The translations under genes were made by a program, and so were the position numbers. Below the pieces are notes generated by a model. That model was not told where the DNA came from. It saw only the letters and a list, made by a program, of their open reading frames with translations, and did no database searches. DNA of 22,568 nucleotides from CAMXAS01 sp964442435 (GTDB lineage Bacteria > Bacteroidota > Bacteroidia > Bacteroidales > P3). The first letter of the stretch is position 1. Each line of letters opens with the position of its first letter. Location of the stretch: positions 1-22,568 of the forward strand of contig CAYTZG010000025.1 in NCBI GenBank assembly GCA_964442435.1. The letters are read 5' to 3'. Positions 1 through 8,672 of the stretch are shown here, one piece after another.

Positions 1-389
1 TCTATAAGGAAGAGGCCTACGGTATCTTCCCGTGGGAAGTAGATGTTGTGTTCAGTGGTACTGAGAACTGCCGTGAGGTAGAAGAAACGTGTGCGGTAAG
101 CTACGAACGCGTAGACGTGGATGGCGGTTACAAGATGGTGGCCAAGACGAGCGGTTGCGGCACGGGTAGCAATAGTGGCAATAGCGGTAACAATACGCCG
201 GCTCCGACACCTGTGGCGAAGAAGCAAATCTGCGACAGCGTCTATAAGGAAGAGGCTTACGGTATCTTCCCGTGGGAAGTAGATGTTGTGTTCAATGGCA
301 CTGAGAACTGCCGTGAGGTAGAAGAAACGTGTGCGGTAAGCTACGAACGCGTAGACGTGGACGGCGGCTACAAGATGGTGGCCAAGACC
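1..389 (+). repeat. 240-bp in-frame tandem repeat inside the T9SS protein gene
   Basis: Bases 1-148 recur at 241-388 with about five substitutions, two of them just outside a fully identical 60-base block (61-120 versus 301-360). The unit is 240 bp, or 80 codons, and keeps frame. It consists of a roughly 50-residue conserved part and a Gly/Asn/Ser-Pro/Thr linker (GNSGNNTPAPTPVAKK). Each unit carries four Cys, which could pair in disulfides after export. The window starts inside a copy, so more copies may lie upstream. Confidence 0.9.
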
Positions 390-3300
390 GATTGCGGTGG
401 CGTTCAGACGATGGCGGCACGGGCCAACACCAACAATAAGACGGTGGCGGCAGCCTCCAAGTCCGCGTCGATGGCCACGACGGCTTCCACAACGTCCATG
501 GCTTCCACCATGTCCACTGCGGCCGCTCCCGCCTCTACGGGTGCCAAGACCGCGTCGACGCGGGTAGCCAAGAGCGCTGCCAAACTGGCCGCTTCGCCCA
601 TGGCGATGAGCGCGACCAATGGCGGTTCGTCGATGGTTTCGACAATGAGTACCACGCCGACGGCCACCGCCGACAATACGGCCTCCGACAACGAGACCGC
701 GGCCGAACCCATGGTTCAGGCCGGCCCGATAGGGACGCTTTACGACGTGAAATGCAAGGATACCGTTTACAAGCTTATATCGAGCTACATAGACGATATA
801 ACGGAAGAAGAGGTGATAGAAACCCGTGACTCGATAGGTCAGGTTTGCAGGGTTATTCCGTTGGACGAGGCGTCCGGCCGCATGAGCCGTTGCGATACGG
901 TAGTCCTCAAACAGAAGGAATACTTTACGAGAGACACGATTGTCATGATATACGATGAAATAGACGAAAAAGATATTCCTACGCCTATCATCGTTACCGA
1001 CAGCATGACGGTTGAAATTTACGATATTCGTTGCTACGAGGTGGATACGATACTCCACTACGATACGAGCTCGGTGGTACTGACGGCCTCCATGAGCGAC
1101 ACCGTTTCGGTAAGCGACAGTATGTTCTACGGCGGCTTGCTCAGCAGCGATACGATTGTGGAAATCTGCCCGCGTCTGACGCAGACCTATGCGCTCTATG
1201 GCTACGAAACCGTGAACCGTCTGCGCGACAGCGCGGCCTACTACAACGCCATAGCCGACGAACTTGAGCGTCAGATTGAGCTCGACAAGGCCAACGGCAA
1301 GATACGCAAGCCCATCGAAGTATTCGTGCCGCAGGATGCGTTGGATGCCAACGATCCGTACGCGCCGCTGCCCGACGACGACCCGATCGGCCATGCGCTC
1401 TACAGCCCGCACGCGGCCCGCGCCCGTGCCGCCGCTTACCTCAAGCAGGCCGAACGCTATGAACAGAACATCGTTGAGGGCAAGAACATGACCACCGTAG
1501 AGCACATACTCGATACGTTGCATCTCTACCTCGACGGCCAGACCACGTTCGGCTGCACCGTTCAGGATACGTTTACGGTAAGCCGTATGCCGATAGCCTA
1601 CTGCATCATCAGCGATACGGGCGCGCTCTTCGGCAAGGAAATCCTGCTGTGGACGCGGAACGCCTACTGCGACGGTGATACGGCGGGTGCGGCGCACGAC
1701 CCGTTCATGAAGCGCAACCAGGCCGTATTGAATGTGAACTTCGATTGGCAAACGCCGTTCTATGGCGACTACGCGAGCGACGTGAACCCGCACGTCTACG
1801 GCGAACCGGCCAACCTGCCCGCCGACCGCTACAATACGGTAGGTCACCCGTGGGCCAACGCGGCCAACCCGTATTACCTGCTCGACACGGTAGACGGCGA
1901 TACGATGTACTTCCCGATTCGCATCCAGAACGACGACCCGCGCGACCCGATAGGCTGTGCCGTGAACGACACCGTGGCCATCACGATATACCGCGGTCAC
2001 CACATTGACGGTTACATCAGTTACAACGCCTTCTGGCACCCGTCCGACAAGGGCATCACGCGGCCGGAGGTACTGATGACGCCCGACGTGGCCCAGTATG
2101 ACGAAGACGCGGGCGGCGGCGTAGGCCGTGACGGCGAGCACATGGCCGTGGCCAACGTCAAGTTGTTCCTCTACAACTACGACAACATGAACCAGTGGAT
2201 AGACTCCACGCACTCCGACGAAGACGGTCTGTTCGCGTTCAAGCAACTGGCGCCCACCGGCAAGTACTTCATCGTAGGTACCTCGCCGCAAAAGACGGCC
2301 ACCGTCGGTGCCAACGGTGTAACCGCCAACGACGCCACGTGGACGCAGCAGTATGCCGTAGGTGCCAAGAAAGCGCCCACCAACCCGTTGAGTATGTGGT
2401 GGTACGGCTCCAACGTCGACCTTACGACCACGCCGGCCTTTACGTTGGGTATCACGTCCAACGACGCCACCTATACGCAGCAGCGCGCCGTAGGTGCCAT
2501 CGCCCACTTCAAGCAAGACCAGACGATTGAACTCGAAGACTGGGCGCACAGTAACGATACGTTCCTGTTGGAGGCCGACACGCTGATTCACTTCAGAAGC
2601 ATCATGCGCGGTGACGCTAACCGCGACTACATCGACAACCCGGCTAACTCGCAGTTGGCCAAGGCCGGCTCGTTGCTCCGCTTCGACACCTATGGCGACA
2701 TAGAGGTGGAAGACAACGTCCGCATCATCGACTACCCGGTACTGAGCGTCAGCGAGGGTGACATTCTGGCCTTCCAGTTGTTCATGCCTTACGATGCGGC
2801 GGAAGTCGAAATCCTCGGCATCACGTCGCCGGTAAGCGAGGCGCAGGTGGTTTACAACTTCATCGGCGATGAGTTGCTGTTCAACTGGGTACGCACGGCG
2901 CCGGTAGAAGTACACGAGGGCGATACGTTGGCCATGCTCAAGATACTGCTCAAGCATAAGCCCAAGAACCGCATCGACCGCTACTTCCGCATCGACCCGA
3001 TTGGCTACGAAATCACGTTGTCCAACCTGAAGATAGATCCGGATTGGCGCATCGCCCTGCCCGAACTCGCGCTGTTCTACTACGAAGAAGACGAAACCGG
3101 CCGCGACAGCGTCGGCTCGGAAGAAGGCCGTGGTTACGAATACAACATCGATACGGTAGCCTATACGGCCACGGGTATCGGTGTGGGCAAGGAAATCGTC
3201 TGCAGACAGCAGGGTGGCGAAACCGACCATTCGTCCATCATGTCCGTCATCCCGAACCCCGTCAGGACATGGGCCGACATCACCTACTCGGTATATGGCG

Positions 3301-3500
3301 ACTGTCTCGTCAGCTTGCGGCTCTTCACGCTCTTGGGCGAGGAAGTCATGACCATCGTCAACTCCGAACGTCAGACGGGTCTCTACCGCCGCAATATCAT
3401 GGCCTCGGGCTTGCCGGCCGGCGTCTATGTACTGCGTCTGGAAGCCATCCGCGACAACTTTATGGAAACGGATGTCGTCAAGGTAGTGGTTCAGAAGTAA
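1..3500 (+). CDS. Large secreted T9SS cargo protein, 5' end missing
   Basis: The frame is open from the first full codon at position 3, so the gene starts upstream; 1165 residues are visible. Order of parts: one complete and one partial copy of an 80-residue Cys-containing repeat (core KEEAYGIFPWEVDVVFNGT); a Ser/Thr/Ala/Met-rich linker (about 412-720); Asp- and Cys-bearing beta-type segments rich in DTV/SDT; an SdrD-B-like segment (about 2150-2282, VANVKLFLYNYDN); two similar motifs, NDATWTQQYAVGA and NDATYTQQRAVGA, resembling dockerin-type helices; GDANRDYIDNP followed by a cohesin-like beta region; and a C-terminal sorting domain (about 3237-3497: IPNPVRTWADITYSV, then GLPAGVYVLRL). By family knowledge the last domain directs T9SS export across the outer membrane and is usually removed on the cell surface. 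No enzyme motif is recognised, so an adhesive or structural surface role is only inferred. Confidence 0.85.
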   Translation, partial: YKEEAYGIFPWEVDVVFSGTENCREVEETCAVSYERVDVDGGYKMVAKTSGCGTGSNSGNSGNNTPAPTPVAKKQICDSVYKEEAYGIFPWEVDVVFNGTENCREVEETCAVSYERVDVDGGYKMVAKTDCGGVQTMAARANTNNKTVAAASKSASMATTASTTSMASTMSTAAAPASTGAKTASTRVAKSAAKLAASPMAMSATNGGSSMVSTMSTTPTATADNTASDNETAAEPMVQAGPIGTLYDVKCKDTVYKLISSYIDDITEEEVIETRDSIGQVCRVIPLDEASGRMSRCDTVVLKQKEYFTRDTIVMIYDEIDEKDIPTPIIVTDSMTVEIYDIRCYEVDTILHYDTSSVVLTASMSDTVSVSDSMFYGGLLSSDTIVEICPRLTQTYALYGYETVNRLRDSAAYYNAIADELERQIELDKANGKIRKPIEVFVPQDALDANDPYAPLPDDDPIGHALYSPHAARARAAAYLKQAERYEQNIVEGKNMTTVEHILDTLHLYLDGQTTFGCTVQDTFTVSRMPIAYCIISDTGALFGKEILLWTRNAYCDGDTAGAAHDPFMKRNQAVLNVNFDWQTPFYGDYASDVNPHVYGEPANLPADRYNTVGHPWANAANPYYLLDTVDGDTMYFPIRIQNDDPRDPIGCAVNDTVAITIYRGHHIDGYISYNAFWHPSDKGITRPEVLMTPDVAQYDEDAGGGVGRDGEHMAVANVKLFLYNYDNMNQWIDSTHSDEDGLFAFKQLAPTGKYFIVGTSPQKTATVGANGVTANDATWTQQYAVGAKKAPTNPLSMWWYGSNVDLTTTPAFTLGITSNDATYTQQRAVGAIAHFKQDQTIELEDWAHSNDTFLLEADTLIHFRSIMRGDANRDYIDNPANSQLAKAGSLLRFDTYGDIEVEDNVRIIDYPVLSVSEGDILAFQLFMPYDAAEVEILGITSPVSEAQVVYNFIGDELLFNWVRTAPVEVHEGDTLAMLKILLKHKPKNRIDRYFRIDPIGYEITLSNLKIDPDWRIALPELALFYYEEDETGRDSVGSEEGRGYEYNIDTVAYTATGIGVGKEIVCRQQGGETDHSSIMSVIPNPVRTWADITYSVYGDCLVSLRLFTLLGEEVMTIVNSERQTGLYRRNIMASGLPAGVYVLRLEAIRDNFMETDVVKVVVQK

Positions 3501-3518
3501 GTCAACTGAAAGCAAAGC

Positions 3519-3555
3519 CAAACGGCTGTCCGGAGCGATTCGGGCAGCCGTTTTC
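3519..3555. terminator. Bidirectional terminator between converging genes
   Basis: A hairpin with arms AAACGGCTG and CAGCCGTTTT around a roughly 17-base loop lies 19 bases after the stop of the plus-strand secreted protein gene and about 20 bases beyond the 3' end of the minus-strand recombinase gene. The A and T runs at its ends suit termination on both strands. Confidence 0.7.
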
Positions 3556-3575
3556 GTTTAAGGGCGGAAAGGGGG

Positions 3576-4649
3576 CTATTGGAGGTTGAAACGGCGCATG
3601 GCCTTGCGCTTTACCTCGTCCGCCACGTCGATATAGGGCCGCATGGCCGCATAGTCGCTGTGGCCCGTCCATTTCATCACCACCTGGGGCGGGATGCCGA
3701 GCGAAAGCGCGTTGCAGATAAACGTGCGCCGTCCGGTATGCGTGCCCAACACCTCGTATTTAGGGCAAACCTCGTCAAAGCGGCGGTTGCCCCGGTAATA
3801 GGTGCGGCTTACGGGCTCGTTGATGCGTGCGATACGGCACAGTTCCTTGATATAAAGGTTCATCTTCTGATTGCTGATAACCGGCAGCGCCTTGTTGCCC
3901 GCAAAATGCTGATGCTTGTATTTGGTAAGGATGGCGCGGCTGTGGTCGTTCAGTTCGATGACCAAGTTGACGGCCGTCTTGATGGTTGTGATTTCAATGC
4001 GCTTAGCCTTTACGTCGCTCCGTTTCAGATTATATACATCCGAATAGCGCAGGCCCGTAAAGCAGCAGAACAGGAACACGTCGCGCACGCGTTCCAGATA
4101 GTGTTTGGAGGGGGGAATATCGCACGTCTTGATGCGGTTGAGTTCGTCCCAGGTCAGAAACACCACCTTCCGTTTCGTTTGGCGGAGCTTGGGCTTGAAC
4201 CATTCGAAATCCCGGTTTTGATGATAGCCTTTAGACAGGCTCCAGCGTAGAAACCATTTGAGCAGGCACAGGTGGTTGAGCACCGTGCTGTTGCGCATAT
4301 TCTTGACGGAAGACAGAAAATGGAGGTAGGCGCTGAGCCCCGCCGTGTCGAAATACGAAAAGCTGAGATGCGCCGGGCAAAACGCTTCGAGGTGGTTGCG
4401 CAGGCTTTCGAATTTGCCGTAGGTGGCGGCGGTCCAGTTGTTGGTTTGGCCGCGTTCGATGATAAAGGCTTCGAAGGCCGCCCAAAAGTTGTCGGCGTCG
4501 GGTTGGGGAAGGGGTTGGGTGCGGTTTTCCGGCTGGGGTGGCGCGTCAGGCTTGGATTTGTTCGAAGGAATCAGCTTCAGGTCATGGCATTCGAAATATT
4601 GGCCGTTGATGCAAATCCGCAGGTCCAGCCGGAGGTTTTCGATATCCAT
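3576..4649 (-). CDS. Tyrosine recombinase (phage-type integrase)
   Basis: A 357-residue tyrosine recombinase that would cut and rejoin DNA by a covalent 3'-phosphotyrosine intermediate. All catalytic positions are visible: Arg201 in FTGLRYSDV, a likely beta-hairpin Lys near 224, His304 and Arg307 in HTGRRTF, His330 in WTGHSD, and the nucleophile Tyr339 in RPYID. Residues about 53-140 form the SAM-like core-binding domain. The first 50 residues (a short beta segment, then a Pro/Gln-rich linker) may be a reduced arm-binding domain. The start lies 3 nt after the rluD stop with no clear ribosome-binding site, so it is probably translated from the rluD transcript. No partner genes, att repeats or other mobile genes lie nearby. 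The family includes XerC/D, integron-like, shufflon and conjugative-transposon integrases; which applies here cannot be decided. Confidence 0.9.
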   Translation of the reverse strand: MDIENLRLDLRICINGQYFECHDLKLIPSNKSKPDAPPQPENRTQPLPQPDADNFWAAFEAFIIERGQTNNWTAATYGKFESLRNHLEAFCPAHLSFSYFDTAGLSAYLHFLSSVKNMRNSTVLNHLCLLKWFLRWSLSKGYHQNRDFEWFKPKLRQTKRKVVFLTWDELNRIKTCDIPPSKHYLERVRDVFLFCCFTGLRYSDVYNLKRSDVKAKRIEITTIKTAVNLVIELNDHSRAILTKYKHQHFAGNKALPVISNQKMNLYIKELCRIARINEPVSRTYYRGNRRFDEVCPKYEVLGTHTGRRTFICNALSLGIPPQVVMKWTGHSDYAAMRPYIDVADEVKRKAMRRFNLQ

Positions 4650-4652
4650 ACG

Positions 4653-5777
4653 TTACTTGCTCTCATTCAGCAAGCGGCCGCGTTCGATGCGGGCCGCGCG
4701 GTCTTCCTCCGCCGAAAGGCCGTCCTCTTCCTCGTAGGCCTTCACCTTAACGTAATTGCGCCATTTCTCCAGCACTTTCTCCATGTCGTCGGGTATCGGC
4801 GCCGAAAAACGCATCGTCTGCTTGCTCGTGGGGTGCACAAAGCCGATGGTGGCCGCGTGCAGGGCTTGGCGCGGCAACAAATCGAAGCAGTTTTGGATGA
4901 ATTGCCGGTATTTGGTAAACGTCGTGCCTTTTAGGATTTGGTCGCCGCCATAGGTGGCGTCGTTGAACAGCGGGTGCTTGATATAGCGCATATGGCAGCG
5001 GATTTGATGCGTCCGCCCCGTTTCCAGCACGCACGACACGCGCGTCACATAGCCAAAGCGTTCCTCCACGTGATAGTGCGTCACGGCCTCTTTGCCGGCC
5101 GAACCGTCGGGATATACCGTCATCACGCGGCGGTCGCGCACGCTGCGCCCTATCGCGCCCTCCACCGTGCCGTCGTCCTCCTTGAAGTCGCCCCACACGA
5201 GCGCGTAATACTTGCGTTCCACCGAATGGTCGAAGAACTGTTTGGCCAAAAACGTCTGTGCCATCTCGTTCTTGGCCACGAGCAACAGGCCCGACGTGTC
5301 CTTGTCAATGCGGTGCACCAAATAGACCTTGCCCTGCACGTGATACATCAGCGCCTGCACGAGCGTGCCCGTAAAGTTGCCGAAGCCCGGATGCACCACC
5401 ATGCCGGGGGTCTTGTTCACCACCAGCACGTCGTCGTCCTCGTAAACGATATCGACGGGGATGTTTTCGGGTTGCAGTTCGAATTCGTGCGGCGGATGCG
5501 GCAGCACGATGCTGATGACGTCGCCGGGCTTTACCTTGTAGTTGGGCTTTACGGCCGTGCCGTTCACGAGGATGTTGCCGGCGCGGGCGGCGTTCTGTAT
5601 GCGGTTGCGGGCCGTGCTTTGCAGGCGGTCCACCAAGAATTTGTCTATGCGCAGCTGCGTCTGCCCCTTGTCGGCCGTGATGCGGAAATGCTCGTAGAGT
5701 TCGGTGCTCTCCCCGTCGTCGGCCAAGGCGTCTTCCGCCACGTCCATGTCTTTCTCCAAGTCTTTGTCTGCTTCCAT
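4653..5777 (-). CDS. rluD: RluA/RluD-family rRNA pseudouridine synthase
   Basis: A 374-residue pseudouridine synthase, probably isomerising uridines in helix 69 of 23S rRNA as RluD does. Residues about 41-90 form an S4 RNA-binding domain (LRIDKFLVDRLQ to KVKPGDVISI). The catalytic motif HRIDKDTSG has Asp158 as the nucleophile, and the RTHQIRCHMRYIKHP motif of the RluA class follows. An acidic extension of about 30 residues precedes the S4 domain, and a charged tail follows the catalytic domain. It begins 7 nt after the secreted-protein gene and is followed 3 nt later by the recombinase. A neighbouring PASTA protein gene is common for rluD in Bacteroidota, which supports the call. RluC-type specificity cannot be excluded from sequence alone. 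Confidence 0.93.
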   Translation of the reverse strand: MEADKDLEKDMDVAEDALADDGESTELYEHFRITADKGQTQLRIDKFLVDRLQSTARNRIQNAARAGNILVNGTAVKPNYKVKPGDVISIVLPHPPHEFELQPENIPVDIVYEDDDVLVVNKTPGMVVHPGFGNFTGTLVQALMYHVQGKVYLVHRIDKDTSGLLLVAKNEMAQTFLAKQFFDHSVERKYYALVWGDFKEDDGTVEGAIGRSVRDRRVMTVYPDGSAGKEAVTHYHVEERFGYVTRVSCVLETGRTHQIRCHMRYIKHPLFNDATYGGDQILKGTTFTKYRQFIQNCFDLLPRQALHAATIGFVHPTSKQTMRFSAPIPDDMEKVLEKWRNYVKVKAYEEEDGLSAEEDRAARIERGRLLNESK

Positions 5778-5784
5778 ATATCCC

Positions 5785-7884
5785 TTATCGTATCACGATT
5801 TTGGCATGGGCCTCGCCGCCCGCGCCCACCAGCCGCAGCACGTAGATGCCCGCTTCCAGGCCGCCCGTCGGCCATTCGGCGCGGAAAGGCGACTGCCGGC
5901 ACAGGCGGCCGTCCATCGCGCTCAGCGTCATGCGTGTGCCGGCCTCCGGCCAACCGTCCGGCAGTTCGATGTGCAGCACGTCGTCGCCCTGCAACGGGTT
6001 GGGGTAGACGTGCAGCGTCGGCGCGGCCACCGCCGCATCCTCACGCCGGGTGTTCCCGCCGCCCGGTTGCCGCGCCGCCGTGCCGAACGCGGGCCGCAGC
6101 ATCAGTGCGCCGTGATACAGCAAGGGGCGCCAACGCCATTCGTGCGTGCCGTCGTCCAAATAGTAATAGTGGGTGTAGGCGCGCGCGTCGTTGTTTTGGT
6201 CAAAGCCGAGGTTTAGGAACGTATTGCCGCTTTGGCGGATGCCGATAAAGAAGCGGCCCTGCGGCAGCATATAGCCGTGCTCGCCTATGTTGTAGGTGTA
6301 AAAACGGTTGAGTCCGTTTTCGAACACCGGATAAATCCAGTCGCTTTCGTAAAGCAGCGCGCCCGGAATGTAGCCCTCGTCGCGGTCGCCGGGCACGGCG
6401 CGCCAGATGCAGATGCTGAAGGCCGCCGAGTTGGCGTCGTTGTACGAGCGGTTGAAGAACAGCCGCAGGGCCGTCAGCGTGTCGGGTTCCCGCAGCGCAA
6501 AGCTCACGGCCATGGCGCCGCCCGCGTACGTGGGGCCGATGCCGGCCTCGGCCGTGCCGTCGTCGTAGGCGAACGCGTCGCCGAACGTCTGCGAGAACGC
6601 CATCGTGTCGTTGCGGGGGTAGAAGTCGGCCACCGCTTCGCCCGCGCCGCTCAGGTCGCCGTCGTAGCGCACGATATGCGCCAAGCGGTAGGTCTGCGCC
6701 GCCTCGCCCGTCCAATCGGCAAAGTCGTAGCCGAAGGCCGCCGGCGACAGGGCCGGTTCGGTCGTATAGCCGCGCTGCACAAACGGGTAGAGGATGGCTT
6801 CGGCCGCGTTGTCGGCGGGGTAGGTATATACGGTTTCGCCCGCGTTGTCCTGCAGTTCGTAATGATAGTCGATACGCGCGGCCTCCGCCCCCAAATGGTT
6901 CAGCTTAAAGTCGAAGCCTTGGCGCATATCCGCCGCGTCGAACTGCCGCCACGGCACCTGCGTATAGGGTGCCGTCAGCGTGGGCGAGGCGTCCACAAAG
7001 GCCACGTCCGTTTGGCTCGTGCGTCCCGGCGTGCGGCCGTAGTTCAGATACACGTAGTCGATATGCCATTGGCCGCCGCCCGTCCGCAGGTCGCGGTCAA
7101 CCGACGAATAGGCGCGGAAACGGAAGCGGAAGTCCCGCTTGTTGAAACCGGGCGTCGTGATGGGCACCTCCACGTAGCGGAAAAAGTCGATGTCCTGCAC
7201 CTCGTGCCGGCCCGTGCTGTCGAGCAGGGGGCAGAACTCGGACAGGCTCATGCCGTCGCTGCTCCACATCCGCACCCACATATTCAGTTCCTCGCTGTAA
7301 AATTCCAACAGCAGCCGGTCGTTCCGGTTCGGGCTTTGGCCTCGGTTCGTGCTGTCCCAAAGGCTGCCCCAGCCGCCGCCGGGCTGGTAGTAAAAGCTCA
7401 GGATAATGGAGTCTTCGGTCGAAAGCGCGCGCGGCACGGGCGTAAACGCGGAGTCCATGCGGATGGGGCGCGACGTAAGCGTGTCGGCCGAGAAAGAAAC
7501 CCCCAGGCCGCCGTGCCGGTAAAGCGCCCCCTTGCTGTCGATGGCGTCGAACGTGGCCACGCCGTAAGAGGGCGGATAAAACGCATAGGCGTTGTTGATA
7601 AAGACCGATTGGTCGGCCCAGCGCTCAGGGTCGGGATAAGGCCCGTTATACGTAAAATCATCAAAGAACGGCAGCGTGAGGGAAGTTTCCCCGGTTTCGG
7701 ATTTTGAAGCCGTCAAAACGCCTGTTTTGGCCCTTGCCGCCCGTTCCACCTGCGCGTTGCCGCTCAGGGCCCGCAGCCGCAGGCCGTCCACCGCCGTATC
7801 GGGTACGGAGGCCATGAGGCGGCCCAAGCCGAGCCCCATCAGCCCGCAGGCCAACACCATCCCAAGCCCGTGTCTAATCGTCAT
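5785..7884 (-). CDS. T9SS type A sorting-domain surface protein, function unknown
   Basis: A 699-residue exported protein. It starts with a signal peptide (about residues 6-26, hydrophobic, ending near LMAS). An N-terminal beta region opens with LTLPFFDDFTYNGPYPD and WADQSVFINNAYA, a pattern I associate with jelly-roll/MAM-like modules in Bacteroidota T9SS cargo. A second beta region (about 430-600) contains FAYDDGTAEAGIG. The last 80 residues are a T9SS sorting domain (VYPNPLQGDDVLHIELP, then GLEAGIYVLRLVG). No catalytic residues are recognised. Its ATG overlaps the end of the PASTA gene by 11 nt and its stop lies 7 nt before rluD, so it is locked into the operon. The same unit encodes a PorW-like T9SS component; a functional link is only inferred. 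Confidence 0.85.
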   Translation of the reverse strand: MTIRHGLGMVLACGLMGLGLGRLMASVPDTAVDGLRLRALSGNAQVERAARAKTGVLTASKSETGETSLTLPFFDDFTYNGPYPDPERWADQSVFINNAYAFYPPSYGVATFDAIDSKGALYRHGGLGVSFSADTLTSRPIRMDSAFTPVPRALSTEDSIILSFYYQPGGGWGSLWDSTNRGQSPNRNDRLLLEFYSEELNMWVRMWSSDGMSLSEFCPLLDSTGRHEVQDIDFFRYVEVPITTPGFNKRDFRFRFRAYSSVDRDLRTGGGQWHIDYVYLNYGRTPGRTSQTDVAFVDASPTLTAPYTQVPWRQFDAADMRQGFDFKLNHLGAEAARIDYHYELQDNAGETVYTYPADNAAEAILYPFVQRGYTTEPALSPAAFGYDFADWTGEAAQTYRLAHIVRYDGDLSGAGEAVADFYPRNDTMAFSQTFGDAFAYDDGTAEAGIGPTYAGGAMAVSFALREPDTLTALRLFFNRSYNDANSAAFSICIWRAVPGDRDEGYIPGALLYESDWIYPVFENGLNRFYTYNIGEHGYMLPQGRFFIGIRQSGNTFLNLGFDQNNDARAYTHYYYLDDGTHEWRWRPLLYHGALMLRPAFGTAARQPGGGNTRREDAAVAAPTLHVYPNPLQGDDVLHIELPDGWPEAGTRMTLSAMDGRLCRQSPFRAEWPTGGLEAGIYVLRLVGAGGEAHAKIVIR

Positions 7885-8659
7885 AGTCTTCGTCCGTAAA
7901 GTCCGTCAAATCGCCGTATTCCAAAGCGTCTATCGAGTCCGCTTCCATCTGCAGGCTGTCGGCTTCCTCTTTCTTGAGCCGGTAGCGCGGCCCCTTCACC
8001 TTGTCGGTCACGCCTATCTCCAAATCCACGCGCGCCCCCTGCGGAATCGGCATCCCGGCCTCAATCGCCTGCCCCGCGTAGTATTGTCCCAATACGGCGC
8101 CGCCCGCCACCGAGGGCACGTAGGTTACGCCGCCGGCCTGCAGGCCGTAGGTTTCCAAAAGCGAAAGCGCCTGGCGGTGCGACAGGTCGATGAGGTTGGG
8201 CATCTTTACGCTCGGCCTTTCGTAAGAGGCCGTCACCACATAGAACGTGCGGTGCCGCTTTACGATGTCGCCGGGCTTGGGCGTATGCGACACCACCGCG
8301 CCCGCCCGTTGCGAGAGGTCGAACACCGAGTCGCGTATCACAAAGCGGAACGCGTAGCGGTCTTCGAGCGACCGCAGTTCCTCCAACGTGTAGCCGCTCA
8401 TGTCGGGCACGCGGATTTTTTGGTCGTGATGCGTGAAGAACTTGAGCGAGAGCAGCGAGGCCAAGGTAAGGACAATGACGATGAGTATCATCAGCGCGAT
8501 TTGTTGCCAAAATTCGCCGGTGCGCATATACGCCCCCCAGTTCCGCTCCGCATCCCGCCGGTTGCGCCGCCCGCGGCGGCGTGCTTCGGGCGTCGGCGCA
8601 CCGCCCTTGGCGGCGGCCTGTTCCCGCTGTTCCCGTTGTTTCCGTCTGCTTCTATCCAT
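7874..8659 (-). CDS. PASTA-domain single-pass membrane protein
   Basis: A 261-residue protein with a very basic, Arg-rich cytoplasmic N-terminus (1-45), one transmembrane helix at about 51-73 (QIALMILIVIVLTLASLLSL), and two PASTA domains outside the membrane: about 82-145 (IRVPDMSGYTLEELRSLE) and about 150-217 (VKMPNLIDLSHRQALSLLE). An acidic tail ends in DFTDEDYDD. PASTA domains in Ser/Thr kinases and penicillin-binding proteins bind peptidoglycan or lipid II, but there is no kinase or transpeptidase domain here, so it may be a periplasmic wall-binding or scaffold protein. It follows polA by 13 nt and overlaps the next gene by 11 nt. The arrangement PASTA protein then rluD is recurrent in Bacteroidota. 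Its exact role is unknown. Confidence 0.88.
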   Translation of the reverse strand: MDRSRRKQREQREQAAAKGGAPTPEARRRGRRNRRDAERNWGAYMRTGEFWQQIALMILIVIVLTLASLLSLKFFTHHDQKIRVPDMSGYTLEELRSLEDRYAFRFVIRDSVFDLSQRAGAVVSHTPKPGDIVKRHRTFYVVTASYERPSVKMPNLIDLSHRQALSLLETYGLQAGGVTYVPSVAGGAVLGQYYAGQAIEAGMPIPQGARVDLEIGVTDKVKGPRYRLKKEEADSLQMEADSIDALEYGDLTDFTDEDYDD

Positions 8660-8672
8660 AATGCTTGTTTTA

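Noticed and set aside
1..389. Direct repeats as a CRISPR array or mobile-element ends
   Set aside because: The 240-bp unit stays in frame within one coding sequence and encodes a protein repeat.
3576..4649. Recombinase as the edge of an integrated island
   Set aside because: No att-like repeats, tRNA end, cargo genes or composition shift is seen, and both sides look like core chromosome.
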